A stretch of 64,000 nucleotides of DNA from Buddleja alternifolia (lineage: Eukaryota > Streptophyta > Magnoliopsida > Lamiales > Scrophulariaceae). This document shows, one piece after another, positions 11,453-23,578 of this stretch (positions are counted from its first letter, which is position 1; every line of letters begins with the position of its first letter). The stretch is from NCBI GenBank assembly GCA_019426215.1, contig CM033408.1, forward strand, positions 9,799,077 to 9,863,076, written 5' to 3'. Below the pieces are notes generated by a model that saw only the letters and a program-made list of their open reading frames with translations, was not told where the DNA came from and did not search any database. The position numbers were made by a program, and so were the translations under genes.

Positions 11453-11726
11453 TGTTAATACTATTATATAATAAATCAAGTAATCTAATTTCTTAGAAAT
11501 TAATGTGATGACCCCATTATTCTAATTTCTTTAGGTAATAATAATAATAATAATAACCTTTAACTAGTAACTATATCGAATAAATTAATCTCGACTGTCT
11601 CAATAAGTATACTAATCAAGAAAATACTTGATTGCTACATTCTCCTAATTTTAAAATAATCACTCAAAATGCACATACAAAATATATAACAAGATGATAT
11701 TGCTCAATAATATGAGGGGTATCACA
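11453..11726 (-). repeat. LTR-like sequence, outer part
   Basis: This continues the LTR-like block 3954-5958 across element A. On the minus strand it starts TGTGATACCCC at 11726. A short TAA microsatellite lies at 11533-11555. No polypurine tract is visible to the right, so it may be a solo or 5' LTR. Confidence 0.35.
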
Positions 11727-12359
11727 GTCTACGGTATGGCGATGGTCGAAACCCTAATAACCTTAGAAGCTATGACTGTGTTGTGACATCAAATGATCCA
11801 GTCTTTTAAGCAGGGACCATAAATCCTTCTTCTAAGACATATGCTTTGATCAAAGGCTTTTATCGATTATTTAGATTCTCGCAACAACATAGGAAATACC
11901 GGGTTTAATTCCCTGGATGAATTCCTGCCAATGCCATCTGTTCCGCTATACTACCAGACTATACAGAACATACACCTCCGTATGAATCTCTTGGAGTGCA
12001 CGCCATATATCAAAGTATAGTGGGTAGTATCCTTTCCAGCCATGACATCTAAGATCAATGGATTAACCGCACACTACGAAACCGAAGGACTCCAAGCTTG
12101 ACACAGAACCAATGAGGTGTCCTTACGGGGTCGTTCAATTCCACACTTCTCCAAAGTATGAATCTCCATATATGCACTGACCCGACTGGTCATTGTCTAA
12201 GGAATAAGACACTCTTCCATTTGAGAATGACTTATACGGATAAGTCTTGACGAGACACTCTTCCTGACCATCTTCCTAGGCTAGATCTACCCTGATTCTA
12301 GGGAGATCCCCTTCCTTTGAATGATGGCTCTCCTCGACCACCTCCTGTGTAGTGGTGGT
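11727..12359. other. No gene recognised
   Basis: The stretch has higher GC than its surroundings and no long frame on either strand. I cannot assign it. It is likely more decayed retrotransposon sequence, since it runs into the gypsy gag remnant. Confidence 0.4.
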
Positions 12360-14014
12360 TGTTTCTAGCGAACGCCTTCATGTATCTCAACTTAGTAAGG
12401 CATTCTATTTCTTGTACTAGTTCGTGGCAATTATCTATATGATGTCCATATTCTCTATGGTACCGACAATATGCTCCACCTGGGGGATTTTAAGGTCCTT
12501 TCTCTGCACCAACTGGCCATTGCACAATGCCTTTGTCTTCAACGTCCATCAACTGTTGGCCTACGAGGCCTTGTGTTGGTAGGAATGGTGCTCGAGATTG
12601 TACTCTAGTTCCCGTCATAAATGTTAGAAGATTCTACCTTCTCTTCCCATCTCTGTGAGGGTTTTTGAGGTTTTATTCTTCCTTCTTATCATTTTTTTGC
12701 TTGACTCTTCTCATTAATTGGGAATTCTCCATGTTCACATACTTTTCAAATCTGCTAAGTAAATCGTCAAAGCCTCCAGCGGGTTTTTAGGTCAATGATT
12801 TGAATAAATCACCCTCACGTAGTCCTTGGGTAAGGGAGCTGGATTTCAACTCAGCTATTGCATCTAAACTTCTAATGTGGCTGCAATAAAGTGTTTCACG
12901 TATGCTCTGAGGGTTTCATCTCCTTTTTTTTCTGTTGAACAAGCTTAATAGAGTCTTCTCGTGTCTTTCGCTACTGGCAAATTGATGCAAAAATCTAGCG
13001 CTAAACTCCTGGTAAGATCCAATACATCCTTCAAGTAGAACCACAATTGGGATGACTTGGTCAGCGTCGTCAAATAGACTCTGCATTTGATGGCATCCAA
13101 GTATCTGTGCAACAAGGCATAGTTCCTAAAAGTGTACAAATGACCTTCAGGGTCAGATATACCGGCATGATACAGTGGATTTTGAAGTCTCGTGGCAGGT
13201 CCTCCATCATGATTGACTCGGTGAATGGGATTCCTCATTCCACTTGTTTTTTTTCTCCCGCCATTCTTTTTTTTTTTTTATCCTCCTGGTTATGAGCTCC
13301 AGTTTGTACTGTTCACCTTTGGTTTTCACCTGTCCTGCTAGATTTCCAGAGAGGGAGTGGGACTCATAATTGCTAGCCTCATCATCAACGCATTTTCAGT
13401 CATCTTTCTAGCCATGGGGCTGGTGCTGGCGATGGTCCTCGTTCATCGGGGCATATTCACATGCATGTGAAGGTTAAGATCGTTGGACCTAACCCTCCAA
13501 GTTTTCTTTCTCGGGAATTCAATTCGACGCATTTGGCATCCTTCTGGGGCAAGGTATGTCCTACGAGGCTCTCTTTCCTCCTGGTTTTCTTCTTGCTCCG
13601 AAAATTCCATTCTTTTAGCCCTTTTACTAGGGGCAGCGTCAGGGGTGATCTCCGGATCTCCACGGTGGCCTCCATGTTCATTCCAGCCTTCTTTAGATCT
13701 CGTGGATTTGATCCCTTCGTAATAGCTTTAATGGCATCATCTATGATTTTTTGTAGTTGCTCAGTCGTCAGGTGGTACGCCGAGGCGGATATCCGGAAAG
13801 CCTATCCTTATAGCTGCAAGGAAATTTCTTTCCTACCATCCTGGATTTGAACCATCTCTTCCATCGGCGATTTTCCCATTTTGTCAATTAAGCATCTAGT
13901 CATAATGGCTGATGTTTCGGGAGCGCCCTTGTTTCCACCTGCACAAAACATCACGTTTTTGTTTCCTCCATTCTCCATGATTTCTTGAGTTTCAACCATG
14001 TCTTGCCTTGCCAT
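12360..14014 (-). pseudogene. gag: Decayed gypsy gag (Tat-like)
   Basis: Read on the minus strand from 14014, several broken frames together cover a Ty3/gypsy Gag. A frame begins MARQDMVETQEIMENGG at 14014. A middle block near 13180-12990 reads NPLYHAGISDPEGHLYTFRN and IKCRVYLTTLTKSSQLWF. These fit the retrotransposon Gag core (PF03732-type), where a DP..H motif precedes a KCR..F..L...A..WF motif. Further on, at about 12505-12430, YCRYHREYGHHIDNCHELV resembles the zinc-binding tail of Tat-type Gag. Stops and frameshifts separate the blocks. No pol follows. The plus-strand ORFs at 13107-13850 are shadows. Confidence 0.6.
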
Positions 14015-14020
14015 TAAACT

Positions 14021-15318
14021 TGTTAGGAAAAATTATGATTAGGATTAAGATTGCGTAGTATGTGTAAGCTTTAGACCTGAGGAGTTAGTTATGATGTGCT
14101 TGTAGTATTGGATATGTTATCAGAGTAGTTAGACTCGTATCACCTAATAGATGGGGTCGACCTTGAAGTACGATCCATATGGTGCATTCGGCATTATAAG
14201 ATAACTGCCAATATAAGATTCACCGTTTCGACAGTAAACGAGTATGTGACCTGTACGATCATAAGCAATAGAAATTACAAAGTCTTTGGCCAAAGCAAAT
14301 AAACTAAACTAATGATGGTCACTAAGGGTAGTTTGGTAATTTCACATTATTATGATTACTGAGTACAGCATCAAGTAAGTTTAACGTACCATGGCTCTTA
14401 CTTGATCGGGTCACGTCGGTGGAGAGTTTATACACATATGGTGGTCGTAGTGAAGGTTCATGATGACATGTTCATCTCATATTCAATTGGGTTTTGATTT
14501 GGTTCCACGGTGTTGTCTAGGTGACAACCTTGTCGTTTGAAATCTTTCCATTGCCAATTGAATCGAGCCTAGAGAGTCAAGCTATGTGAAGAAAAGGAAT
14601 ATTTCCATGCTAAGGGTATTTTGGTAAAATCACGTTAGATGTGAATTGACTGACAAAATGCATGACATGGTTTAATTAAAGATATTTAATTGGATTAAAT
14701 AAAGTTAATCAAATAATATTAATTCATAAGTTAAATTAATTGAAAATTAATTATAAGTTGAAATAAATTAATTAGATTAATTTTAATTAGATTAAAGTAA
14801 TTAATTAAATGTTAATTGGATTGGACTTAGATTTAATTAATTACACATGGGCTAAGATGGAACAAAGTCCGGAAGCCCATCTGCATAAGGCCTAGCGGCC
14901 ACCCCCCTCACTGTATACCTAGGGGTTCTGCTTATGTGGTATAAGTATTCAGTCAGTATTAGAACTCTACATACACACAAAAGTTATTGTTTTAGAATCT
15001 GACTTAGAACCAAAAGAAACCTAGAGCAATAGGAAAGGCAAAATTCCCTCCCTCTCTCTCCAACTAGCCGCCGTTGCCATTGTTGCCGGGAGGAGATCGG
15101 AGCTTTTCTCAGAGAATTTTTCTTACGCGTGATTATCTAGAGGCAGAAGTCTGGGGCTGCTGCTGATAATTCAGAATTCTGTTATCAAGAGGTAATTCGA
15201 TTACTCTCTACCATAATTCGTTCCTATTGTGTTTATAACCAATATCATGAATATCCCCGGATTCGATTCTCGGTGTGATTCGGATCAAAAATTTTATCCG
15301 CTAGACTGAAACACAACA
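14021..15318 (+). repeat. Copia LTR related to that of element B, no partner
   Basis: From about 14065 the sequence matches the LTR of element B (TTTAGACCTGAGGA, then AGAGTAGTTAGA, then CGAAGTACGA-type phrases in the same order), but with substantial divergence. Tentative ends are TGTTAGGAAA at 14021 and ACACAACA at 15318. No internal region, primer site or target duplication is seen, so it is a solo or truncated LTR. An AT-rich run (14660-14840) matches the AT-rich run of the B LTRs. Confidence 0.5.
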
Positions 15319-16549
15319 TTATCAACCCGCCCCCCTATGATAAGAAATTAACAAGAAACCCCCCTTATATTATTTTTTAAAATATACTTACTGCCTCCCC
15401 GGAGCATTTTTGCTCGTAAACTTTTATATATAGACCAAATATCCTTATCTTTTTGCGATTTTTACACTATATATTTTTTATATTCTATTGTATTGATTAT
15501 TTTTATTTTTATTTCTAGTTAATTTATTTATTTCTTTTCCGTCTTCCCCAAATAAAATCCTAACCCTAATACTATTCAACCAATTCTAATACCAACACTA
15601 ACACTATGGCCACTTCCTGCTCTATCCCCAAACCTCTTCTCTTTCCCCACCGCCACCACCGCCTGGAGCCCAAGCACGACCACCACATCCTGAAGCTCCC
15701 CACCACTGTCGCCACCACCACCACGTCATGAAGCTCCCTACCACGATCGCCACCACTACCACATCCCAAAGCCCCCCCCCCCCCCCCGCCCCCGCCCCCG
15801 CCCCCGCCCCCGCCCCAACCCCCTCGTCACCACCGCCCCACTTTCTATAAAATTACCCACCACCTCATTTCTCGAATTTTTAGTTGATTCACTAATTGAA
15901 TAATCATAATTTCATAATCATCTTCACATGTGTTACCAACCACGTTTTTATGTTTTGTTAAAAAAATTTGACAAAAAAAAAAACAGAAATAGTGTTTTTG
16001 TTTGCATTGTCTTAAAAAACATAAATGACTATGGTTACCAAACGGGCCCTAATAATCAACACATGTTGTGCATCCAAAATGTTTCGAGTCCTTGGCAAAT
16101 CAAAATCAATTTGCATAACCATCTTCCATCCCAGATCTGTTGGAGAAACTCTTGTTCAACGGTTGGCACTTGGACTAAGCACGATTGTGAATTCTTCATT
16201 GAAAAGCTAACAGGCTCGAGCCACGTAAATTAGCTACATGCATTGTTTTATAGTTGCAAAACAATTTTCCTTCAGTTTCTTTAGTTGGAGCAACGATCCT
16301 AATAGCAACATTTTTCTTTAAAAAACCCTTGGGATTCATGTACCTCAAATCAAGAATTCCATCCTTTATAGTAGATGGTTTTCTTGAAGTAGATGACATT
16401 TCTGTCTAAAGCAAAAAATTTAACAGGATAATTCTCCAACTAAAATGACATATAATAGCAAGCCATGCTAACTAACTTAGAATAATATTATCTTTTTGAT
16501 TTTTAAACGAGGGCATAAATAAATCTTAAAAGTCTAGAACACCAAGGAG
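15319..16549. other. Unassigned interval with GC-rich low-complexity core
   Basis: No supported gene. A 40-codon frame from ATG 15606 (MATSCSIPKPLLFPHRHH) runs into 38-bp imperfect repeats (about 15690-15765, 2.3 copies) and is probably chance. Minus-strand frame 16196-16399 (67 aa, start MSSTSRKPSTIKDGILDL) is not recognised. Confidence 0.4.
15772..15814. repeat. Poly-C and GCCCCC microsatellite
   Basis: Sixteen C residues are followed by five GCCCCC-type units. The minus strand is therefore a run of G tracts able to form a G-quadruplex in principle. Confidence 0.9.
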
Positions 16550-17445
16550 CATGGTTTAAAGTTTCTTTTCTTTTCCACCGAAACGTCCGAAAAGTTTCTA
16601 TTTTTCAACTTATGAAAAAGAAATTACTATGTAGTTTCGAAATTACATTTAAACTCTTAATGTTTCCAATGTTTCCATGGTTCCCATGTTCGTTTCCACG
16701 GAAAATGAATACCATAGAAATATTGAGAGTTTGGTAATTTCTTTTCGAAAATATTTGATCTATCACCAACACATTGAGAGTTTCAAAAAAATTTCCATGA
16801 AAACCATGGAAACATTGAGAGTTTGGTAATTTATTTTCAAAAAGATTTGCTCTATCGCATATCGCAAATACAACAGAGCTCTCAAATCTCTCAATGTAGG
16901 GGAAAAGGTAAAAAAAAAAAAGAAGAAAAAGAAGAAGAAGAAGAAGAAAGGAAGAGTAATAAATATAACAATCAAACAAATATTTATTTCACCGAGGAGT
17001 GACTTTTTATCATGCGACTCAAGATGAAAATTATTATATTATCGATTAAAGTAATTTTTTCATGTAGTTTGCAGATGAGTTTGAAACCATGGTATTATCC
17101 ATATTAATTTTTTTATTTTTTTCACGACTACACTTTTAGAATATTTTATTTCACATTTTAAGTTACTAAAATTTTATCGATTATATGTTCTGTGAATGCT
17201 AAACTTAAATCAAACATTACCACTTTATTTATTAGTGTAATTTGATCGATTAGTGATGTAGATATATAAATATTTTACACAACTATCATTTTTTGCAAGT
17301 AAAAAGAGGAAGCAACTCTTCTTTACTTCTTTTTTCATGGTTTTACCTTGTTTTTAGCATTTTTCAAGTTTCCCATAATGTTTCCAATAAATTTCTTATA
17401 TTTAAGAACTCGAAACTTATTATCGAAATGAAATTTTAATTCTTG
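16550..17445. mobile_element. hAT-type MITE, copy 1 (896 bp)
   Basis: It is flanked by an exact 8-bp duplication, CCAAGGAG (16542-16549 and 17446-17453), the size made by hAT transposases. Imperfect terminal inverted repeats start CATGGTTTAAAG on the left and CAAGAATTAAAA on the right (read inward). It contains no transposase. The left part carries repeated TTTCCATGGAAA-like motifs, which may be subterminal binding sites, and an AAG run at 16920-16950. It is homologous over its length to 22204-23210. Confidence 0.85.
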
Positions 17446-17565
17446 CCAAGGAGGCGAAAGACAATCTAGTTCAAAACTTAATAATTTCTAAGTTCCAACT
17501 GTTGAGCAACTTGTAGTGAAAAGTGAACGAAATCCATGTTTTTGATTGAAAAGTAATAAAAATTA

Positions 17566-18116
17566 GCCGATTGGATGGACATCAATTTCTCATTTTTCAT
17601 TTTTCATAAATAAGGTAAGGAAAATTATTTTTAAAGAAACAAAGATATGACGGAGGAAGTATGTTTGAATGAGCTTTCTTAATAGAAAAAAGTGTGATGT
17701 GATATGTTTTTTTTGTAAAAAAAAAATTTTTTTTTTGGAAATTTAAGTTAAATTTATAGGCATTGAAAAATATGTAAAGTGAATCTTATATCGTAGCTTA
17801 CATTATTTCAACTAAAAATATGTAATTATTTTGATAAATATATTAAGATATGGAGGATAAAGTACTTTTAATAATTGAGTAAACTGTCAAATTGTGAATA
17901 GTAAAAATTCTGACTAAATTCTGATTTTCTGAGAAAAATTTGAGAGAAATGCCACCTAAATTCATTTTTCAAACAAATTTGAGATTTTTTTTAGAAAAAT
18001 TAAGTTTAGCATTTCTTTGGAATATTTTTAGTATATATCAAACAAATACATTTTTTATGAAATAAATCTCTTAAAAATAGAAAAAATGGGAACAACTTGC
18101 CATCCAATTGGGGCCC
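17566..18116. mobile_element. Harbinger/Tourist-like MITE, copy 1
   Basis: The ends are GCCGATTGGATGGACATC on the left and CATCCAATTGGGGCCC on the right, inverted repeats like those of the intact copy at 36795-37362. The interior also matches that copy, for example GGAGGAAGTATGTTTGAATGA against GAAGAAGTGTGTTTGAATGA. The left end has lost bases and no duplication is left. Its right end lies 154 bp before the start codon of the four-exon gene, so it sits in that promoter. Confidence 0.7.
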
Positions 18117-18133
18117 AAGTTTCTCTCAAAAAT

Positions 18134-18140
18134 TATATAA
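18134..18140 (+). promoter_or_regulatory. Candidate TATA box of the four-exon gene
   Basis: TATATAA lies 130 bp before the start codon, immediately outside the MITE end at 18116. No other TATA-like site lies between it and the ATG. Confidence 0.4.
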
Positions 18141-18242
18141 TTGGTGACTTTTGAAATGACAAAAGCTAACACGATTTATAAAATCGCAGCTTGCTGCCCA
18201 GAAACATTTTTCTTTCGTATTACTATTTACAAAAGCCAGAAA

Positions 18243-18265
18243 GAGAGAGAGAGAGAGAGAGAGAG
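18243..18265 (+). repeat. GA microsatellite in the 5' leader
   Basis: Eleven or so GA units lie just before the ATG at 18271. GA runs are common in plant 5' leaders and bind BBR/BPC factors. Confidence 0.85.
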
Positions 18266-18270
18266 GAGAA

Positions 18271-20338
18271 ATGGAGAAATGGTGGAGGGGTGTGAAATCA
18301 CGGGTATCTTACAAGAACGCTACCGTAATTGTGTGCTTCTTCAACGTAATCGCCGCTCTTCTCTTGCTTCACCCTCTCCTCTCCTCTTCCAATCTCGCCG
18401 CCTCCCGTAAAGGTGCTAAACCTAAACCCCCCGCCCCCAAAATTTATTGAATTTTTCTTGGTTATTATTATTTTTTGTCTATCTCTGCTTCATTTGGATT
18501 ATGCGATAAATTAGACTTTTTGTGTTACTATTCTTGAATCAATTGACAATGTGGAGGAGGCAATTCTAATGAGCTATTAAAATTTTGAAAGAGGGCTTTC
18601 ACTTTCAGTGTGTCTGTATGGAGTTGGAGCTTGAACCAAACAAACAAACTGTAAATTATTTGACAAATTTTACTTTTTAATACTTAAAACATGATGCTTT
18701 GGTTGAACAGAGTAAGTAATACAGTAATTTGAGTAGTTTACTTACTTTGCTATGGTGCAGTTTTATTGAAAGCTAATGAGATGATTGTTCCTCTAATTGA
18801 ACCGAATACTTACTAGTTGAGTTCTTTTATTTAATTAAATGCTTCCTGGTTTTTGAAGTTGTTCAATAGTTTGATCATATCTCCTGTTGAATCTTTTTCG
18901 GATCAATTTGAGGTTGAATGATGTTTGATGGAATTGGGTGGCGACTTATGTGACGACCGTCCGACCGTTTAATTTTGTTGGTTGATACTTATAACAAATC
19001 CTTCTCTATTATTACTTCCATTTTAAGTTTTAATTACATTTTTCAAATATATTCCTGAATCGCTTTTGATATAAACTTTGATCCATTATGTACTCCTTGA
19101 GGTGCAGCTCTATACCAGCACATAAAGGCTTCCGAAGACATTCGTCGTAGCATGGTGCCAGTGGATCTGATCAGAAGAGTATGTCCTTACTAGAATTAAT
19201 GACTCTGGCTTCAAATTAACCAGTTATTGATTAAGAAAAAGAAGTTGAACATCAATGTGTTTTCACTTCTTCATAATTCTTGATTATACCCTCTCTGTCC
19301 AACGTTCTATAGTTATTTATCCTAAAATGATTTTCCTATAAAGTAAGAAGGAAGACACAGTTTAAGTGCTAAATATGCTCGTCTATTTAATTTAATAATA
19401 TGTAAATTAAATCAATATCTTTGTATTCGTTATGAATGCATTATTACATTTCAATTTTTTTTCCTTAATTTAAGGAGTTAATCATGTATTCATTAAGAAT
19501 CTAGTTCTTTTTTTTTTTTTTTTCAAATAAAAATTCTTTTGATGGAATATGGATTATAGATCAACATAAACTTATTATATTTTTCACCATATGTGATAAT
19601 TAAAGGGTAATTTGGAAGAAAACGACACAAAGTCGACTATTCTTTTTCTTAGCAAAATTGAACCAGGACATCCTATGTGGGACACATGGAGTAACATGTT
19701 TTTGTGGTACATATATTCTATATGTAGTTGCTATTTGTTGTGTACTTGGAGCTATCGCTTTATTCAAATGAATTCAATCTTCTTGTCAGGTTAGAGAAAT
19801 CAGAACGGAAGTTAATGTCCAGACAGAAGTAGTCCAACAAAAAGATGCAAAGCAGACAACCGCTGTTGACCTAATAGCTAGGTTAAATAATTATCGGTCG
19901 TATTCAGATTCTGGAAGTCTTAAAGGTAAATTATTTCGCAATTCGGCGAAGAGTCATATAATGATTCCAGAATATTATAAAGCAGATTAACTGTTAAATA
20001 CTATTATTTTCATTAATTCACTATCACCCGCCTGATCCAAACGCAAGCTCAACTCTTTCTCTTTGTAAGTATATTAAGCGCTATCTATCCCTTAGTAGAT
20101 ACAATGCCATATCTAGAGATGGAGTTTCTTTTTGCTTTTTTTGGATTAATAGATTTGTAATCTCATCTATATGATATAAAGAATGGAAAATATCTCATGA
20201 AATGAACTAGTAAGGAAGTCAAAAAAATTTAGCACATTAAACGTGAGATGTTTTGCAGCACTAGAGGAATGGCGTAAACGGAAGATGGAGCGAGCTAGGC
20301 AACGATCATCAGTGAAGAATGGAACAGCCAGCTCCTAA
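18271..20338 (+). CDS. Small membrane protein gene, four exons, 142 aa, family unknown
   Basis: Exons are 18271-18412, 19108-19178, 19790-19925 and 20259-20338, all with GT donors and AG acceptors; the second donor is GTATGT. The joined frame is 429 nt, 142 residues plus TAA. Residues 1-15 are basic (MEKWWRGVKSRVSYKN), residues about 16-36 form a hydrophobic segment (ATVIVCFFNVIAALLLLHPL), probably a membrane anchor, and the rest is polar. Exon 2 reads LYQHIKASEDIRRSMVPVDL; exon 3 begins VREIRTEVNVQTEVVQQKDA and looks able to form a coiled coil; exon 4 is Arg/Lys-rich (EEWRKRKMERARQR) and ends NGTASS. I recall similar small plant-specific proteins of unknown function but cannot name one. Exon 2 could alternatively start 6 nt earlier (19102), also in frame. 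Confidence 0.8.
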
Positions 20339-22195
20339 CTATGAAGTTGTACTTGGATTTATGCTTTTAAAAAGGCGCGGTGGATCAACATTCCTTACGA
20401 CTTTGTATGTCTTTTATATAAATACTTGATGAATTTGAGCTATGTAAAGATAATTCCTTTTTATCTTTCATATTTAAGAAGTTATACATAAAAAAAAACT
20501 CTAAGAAGATACACATAAAAAACTTTGCAACGAAGCTATGATGCATGGACACTTCTAACATCAAAATTCCACGGACACAGATACCTGAGATTTTTGACCT
20601 GTATATTGCCAAATACAAATAATCTCAAGTGAAATTCATAGATAAATTTAGAAGTATGGTAGTATGAAAAAATACAGGTTTGGCATATAACTCTACCTCA
20701 CATCACATTTCGACTTGGAAATGCAAATGAGGTTTCATTATCATAATTTAAGGGATAAGAAACTGTTGGGTATATGTTGAAGAGATGAATTTTTACATTC
20801 CTAAACATATATGCAGCTTCAATGGAGTTTTTTTGCCAATCCGTCTGTGGGATTGAAAAATAAATTGAGCTTGTTGTCCAGCATAATCTCAACCTCTAAC
20901 ACAAACAACCCTTACAAATGCGTAGTTTTACCCTTTCTCTTCATGAGGAGGTACGACTTGAGATTTAACCGGGTTTTTTGTGTTGTGAAAATCCTCTTAG
21001 ATTTTTAAAAATTTGAGAAAACATTTTTTTACTATGTAAACTCATGGTATGCTACAATATGATGTACTTATGTTTCACATTATTCTTTCGAAGGTCTTAA
21101 GAAATTAAAGCCACACCCCTCAGGTAAGGTGTAATTACAATATATAATAAAAAAAATCTTGTGTACATAATTGTACTCGGCCTATGGAGATGTATTTCGC
21201 CTGACAAATACTCATGTTAGTCGTTAAGGTTGTGTTCGGATTGAAGGATTTGAATTGGAGGAGTGGATTTAGAGGAAGGATTTTAAATGACACTCAAATT
21301 GTAGTCAGTTGAATCCATTATAGTGATTGAGAAAATAGCTCAAAATGAGCACCAATGTATTCGGAATCCATTACAACCTGAAATCAATCAAACAAATTTA
21401 ATTGGTTTATTGATAAATTTAAAATCCATGACTTTCAATTTATTAACTGAAATCATCAAAATAATGGGATTGTATTCACAAGATTTGAGGTTTTTCGCCC
21501 AGCCTATTTAAGTTTTTTTCTGAATCTTTTGTAGTATTTTTTCGTGTTGAGAATAAATTGAACTATATCTTGTCACAATCCTTGAGTAAATTGTTTGTAA
21601 TTACGTAAACAAATTTCTTTTTTCTTGTAATTACACGTAATTCTCCCATATTTATTTCTATAGACAAATGGGAGTATGCCTATTTCATCTTGCCACTTCA
21701 AGTTACTCTGAGGACATGTAGGTGTAATTCGCCCATATTTCTACAGACAAATAGGAGTCTTCACTTAGAGTTGTCATCCATAATTTTCTTACATGATTTT
21801 ACGAATTAGGTTATCATTATAATACAATAGCTAGATGATATATTCCGAAAGTAGAATCACCAAAATCCCTAATCGCACAAAATAATTATCCCTCTTCACA
21901 TTTCTTGCATCATTGTCAACTAATGTCGCATGTGAAGGAGAAAATTCCAACCATTGGCCCTGGTCAAAAACAACAAATACACTAAAACTGTTTGAACACT
22001 AATTCAATAAACCACCAATCCAAGGAGTAATAAATTTCAATATTGATCTGTAGGCTATTTCGATAATTTAAGAGATCCAACGTAGGACTATTTTAGTTGG
22101 ATCGTCAAGAACTGTTCGAGAATATACCACCCTCTCACTTCTATGGTAGGAGACCCAAGATCAATTCCGGCTTGTCTGCGTATAGGCATCCAAAC
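20339..22195. other. Downstream region of the four-exon gene; no further gene seen
   Basis: This holds the 3' untranslated region and AT-rich intergenic DNA. A fragment at 20537-20600 (AGCTATGATGCATGGACACTTCTAAC) resembles the left end of the TIR element at 32232. A block from 21228 starting GTTGTGTTCGGATTG looks like the end of a MITE but I find no matching other end. Confidence 0.5.
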
Positions 22196-22203
22196 CTCCC
22201 AAC

Positions 22204-23210
22204 CATGGTTCAAAGTTTCTTTTCTTTTCCACCGAAACGTCTGAAAAAGTTTCTGATTTTCAACTTAAGGAAAATAAATCACTATGTAGTTTCGAAATTA
22301 CATTTTTTCCTAAGAAACTCTTAATGTTTCCATGGTTTTCATGTTCGTTTCCATGGAAAAACTCCCAATGTTTCCATGTTTCCATGGAACATGGAAACCA
22401 TGGAAATATTGAGAGTTTAGTAATTTCTTTTCAAATAAATTTGCTTTATAGCCAACACATTGAGAGTTTTAAAAAGATTTCCATGAAAATCATGGAAACA
22501 TTGAGAGTTTGGTAATTACTTTTCAAAAAGATTTGTTGTATCGCAAATACAACAGAGCTCTCAAATCTCTCAATGTAGGGAAAAAGTTAAAAAAAATAAA
22601 GAAGAAATGAAAAGTAATAAATCTAACAATCAAACAAATATTTATTTCACAGAGGAGCAATTTTTTATAATGGGACTCAAGATGAAAATTATTGTATTAT
22701 CGATTAAAGTAATTTTTTCATATAATTTGTAGATGAGTTTGAAATCATGGTATCATCCATATTAACTTCTTTTTTTTCACAATATTTTTAGAATTTTTAT
22801 TTCACAATTTAAGTTACTAAAAATTTATTATTTATATGCTTTGTGAATGCTAAACTTGAATCAAACATTACCACTTTTAATTTGTTTTCACTACAACACT
22901 TTTAGAAATTTTTTTCACAATTTAAGCTACTAAAATTTTATCGGTTATATGTTCTGTAAATGTTAAACTTGAATCAAACGTTACTACTTTATTTATTAGT
23001 GTAATTTGATCGATTATTGATGTATATGTATAAACATTTTACACAACTATTGTTGTTTTCTAGAGAAAAGAGGAAGCAACCCTTTTTTACTTCTTTTTTC
23101 ACGATTTTTACCCTGTTTCTAGCATTTTTCAAGTTTTCCATGATGTTTCCGATACGTTTCTTATATTTAAGAACTCGAAACTTATCATCGAAACGAAATT
23201 TTAATCCTTG
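22204..23210. mobile_element. hAT-type MITE, copy 2 (1007 bp)
   Basis: An exact 8-bp duplication, CTCCCAAC, flanks it (22196-22203 and 23211-23218). The ends are CATGGTTCAAAGTTTC and, inverted, CAAGGATTAAAATTTC. It matches copy 1 in the same orientation. It is about 110 bp longer because one internal segment is duplicated in tandem (near 22804-22878 and 22916-22990; copy 1 has it once, near 17154-17230). No transposase is encoded. Confidence 0.87.
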
Positions 23211-23578
23211 CTCCCAACCCTAAAAATGTATAAGAAAACAAAAATCCAGTCGCATTTTATTGTGTAATGTGAGATGACTGTTGATACGGGATAAAATACA
23301 GTAACTATGGATATTATTAAATGGGGTAATAACATTAATTCATATAGACGTTTGGGGTTTTACACTTTTTTATATAAATTTTTTTGTGATAAAAGCAAAC
23401 ACCCCCAACCTATCAAAATATGCACTTGAAACCTTCGTCTTTGGTGAATGTTGCATTTAAACATATTCCCTTATTCTCAGTCGCATGTGACATTCCCGTG
23501 ATATTAGTAAGGGTACAACTCATAGAGCAAAGTGCTAAGCACTCCATGAGATAGGGGGTTATCTGCTTTGATTACAAT
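23211..23578. other. Short unassigned interval between two hAT-type elements
   Basis: No frame of note. It includes the right duplication of the MITE (23211-23218) and the left duplication ATTACAAT (23571-23578) of the foldback element. Confidence 0.6.

Noticed and set aside
13107..13850. Plus-strand frames of 62-129 residues
   Set aside because: They lie antisense to the gypsy gag remnant, whose minus-strand reading matches the Gag family.
16034..16050. ACCAAACGGGCCCT, resembling the end of a PIF or hAT MITE
   Set aside because: No matching inverted end or target duplication was found within 1 kb on either side.
21226..21512. Possible MITE starting GTTGTGTTCGGATTG
   Set aside because: The start is typical but no inverted partner could be found near 21510 or elsewhere in the interval.
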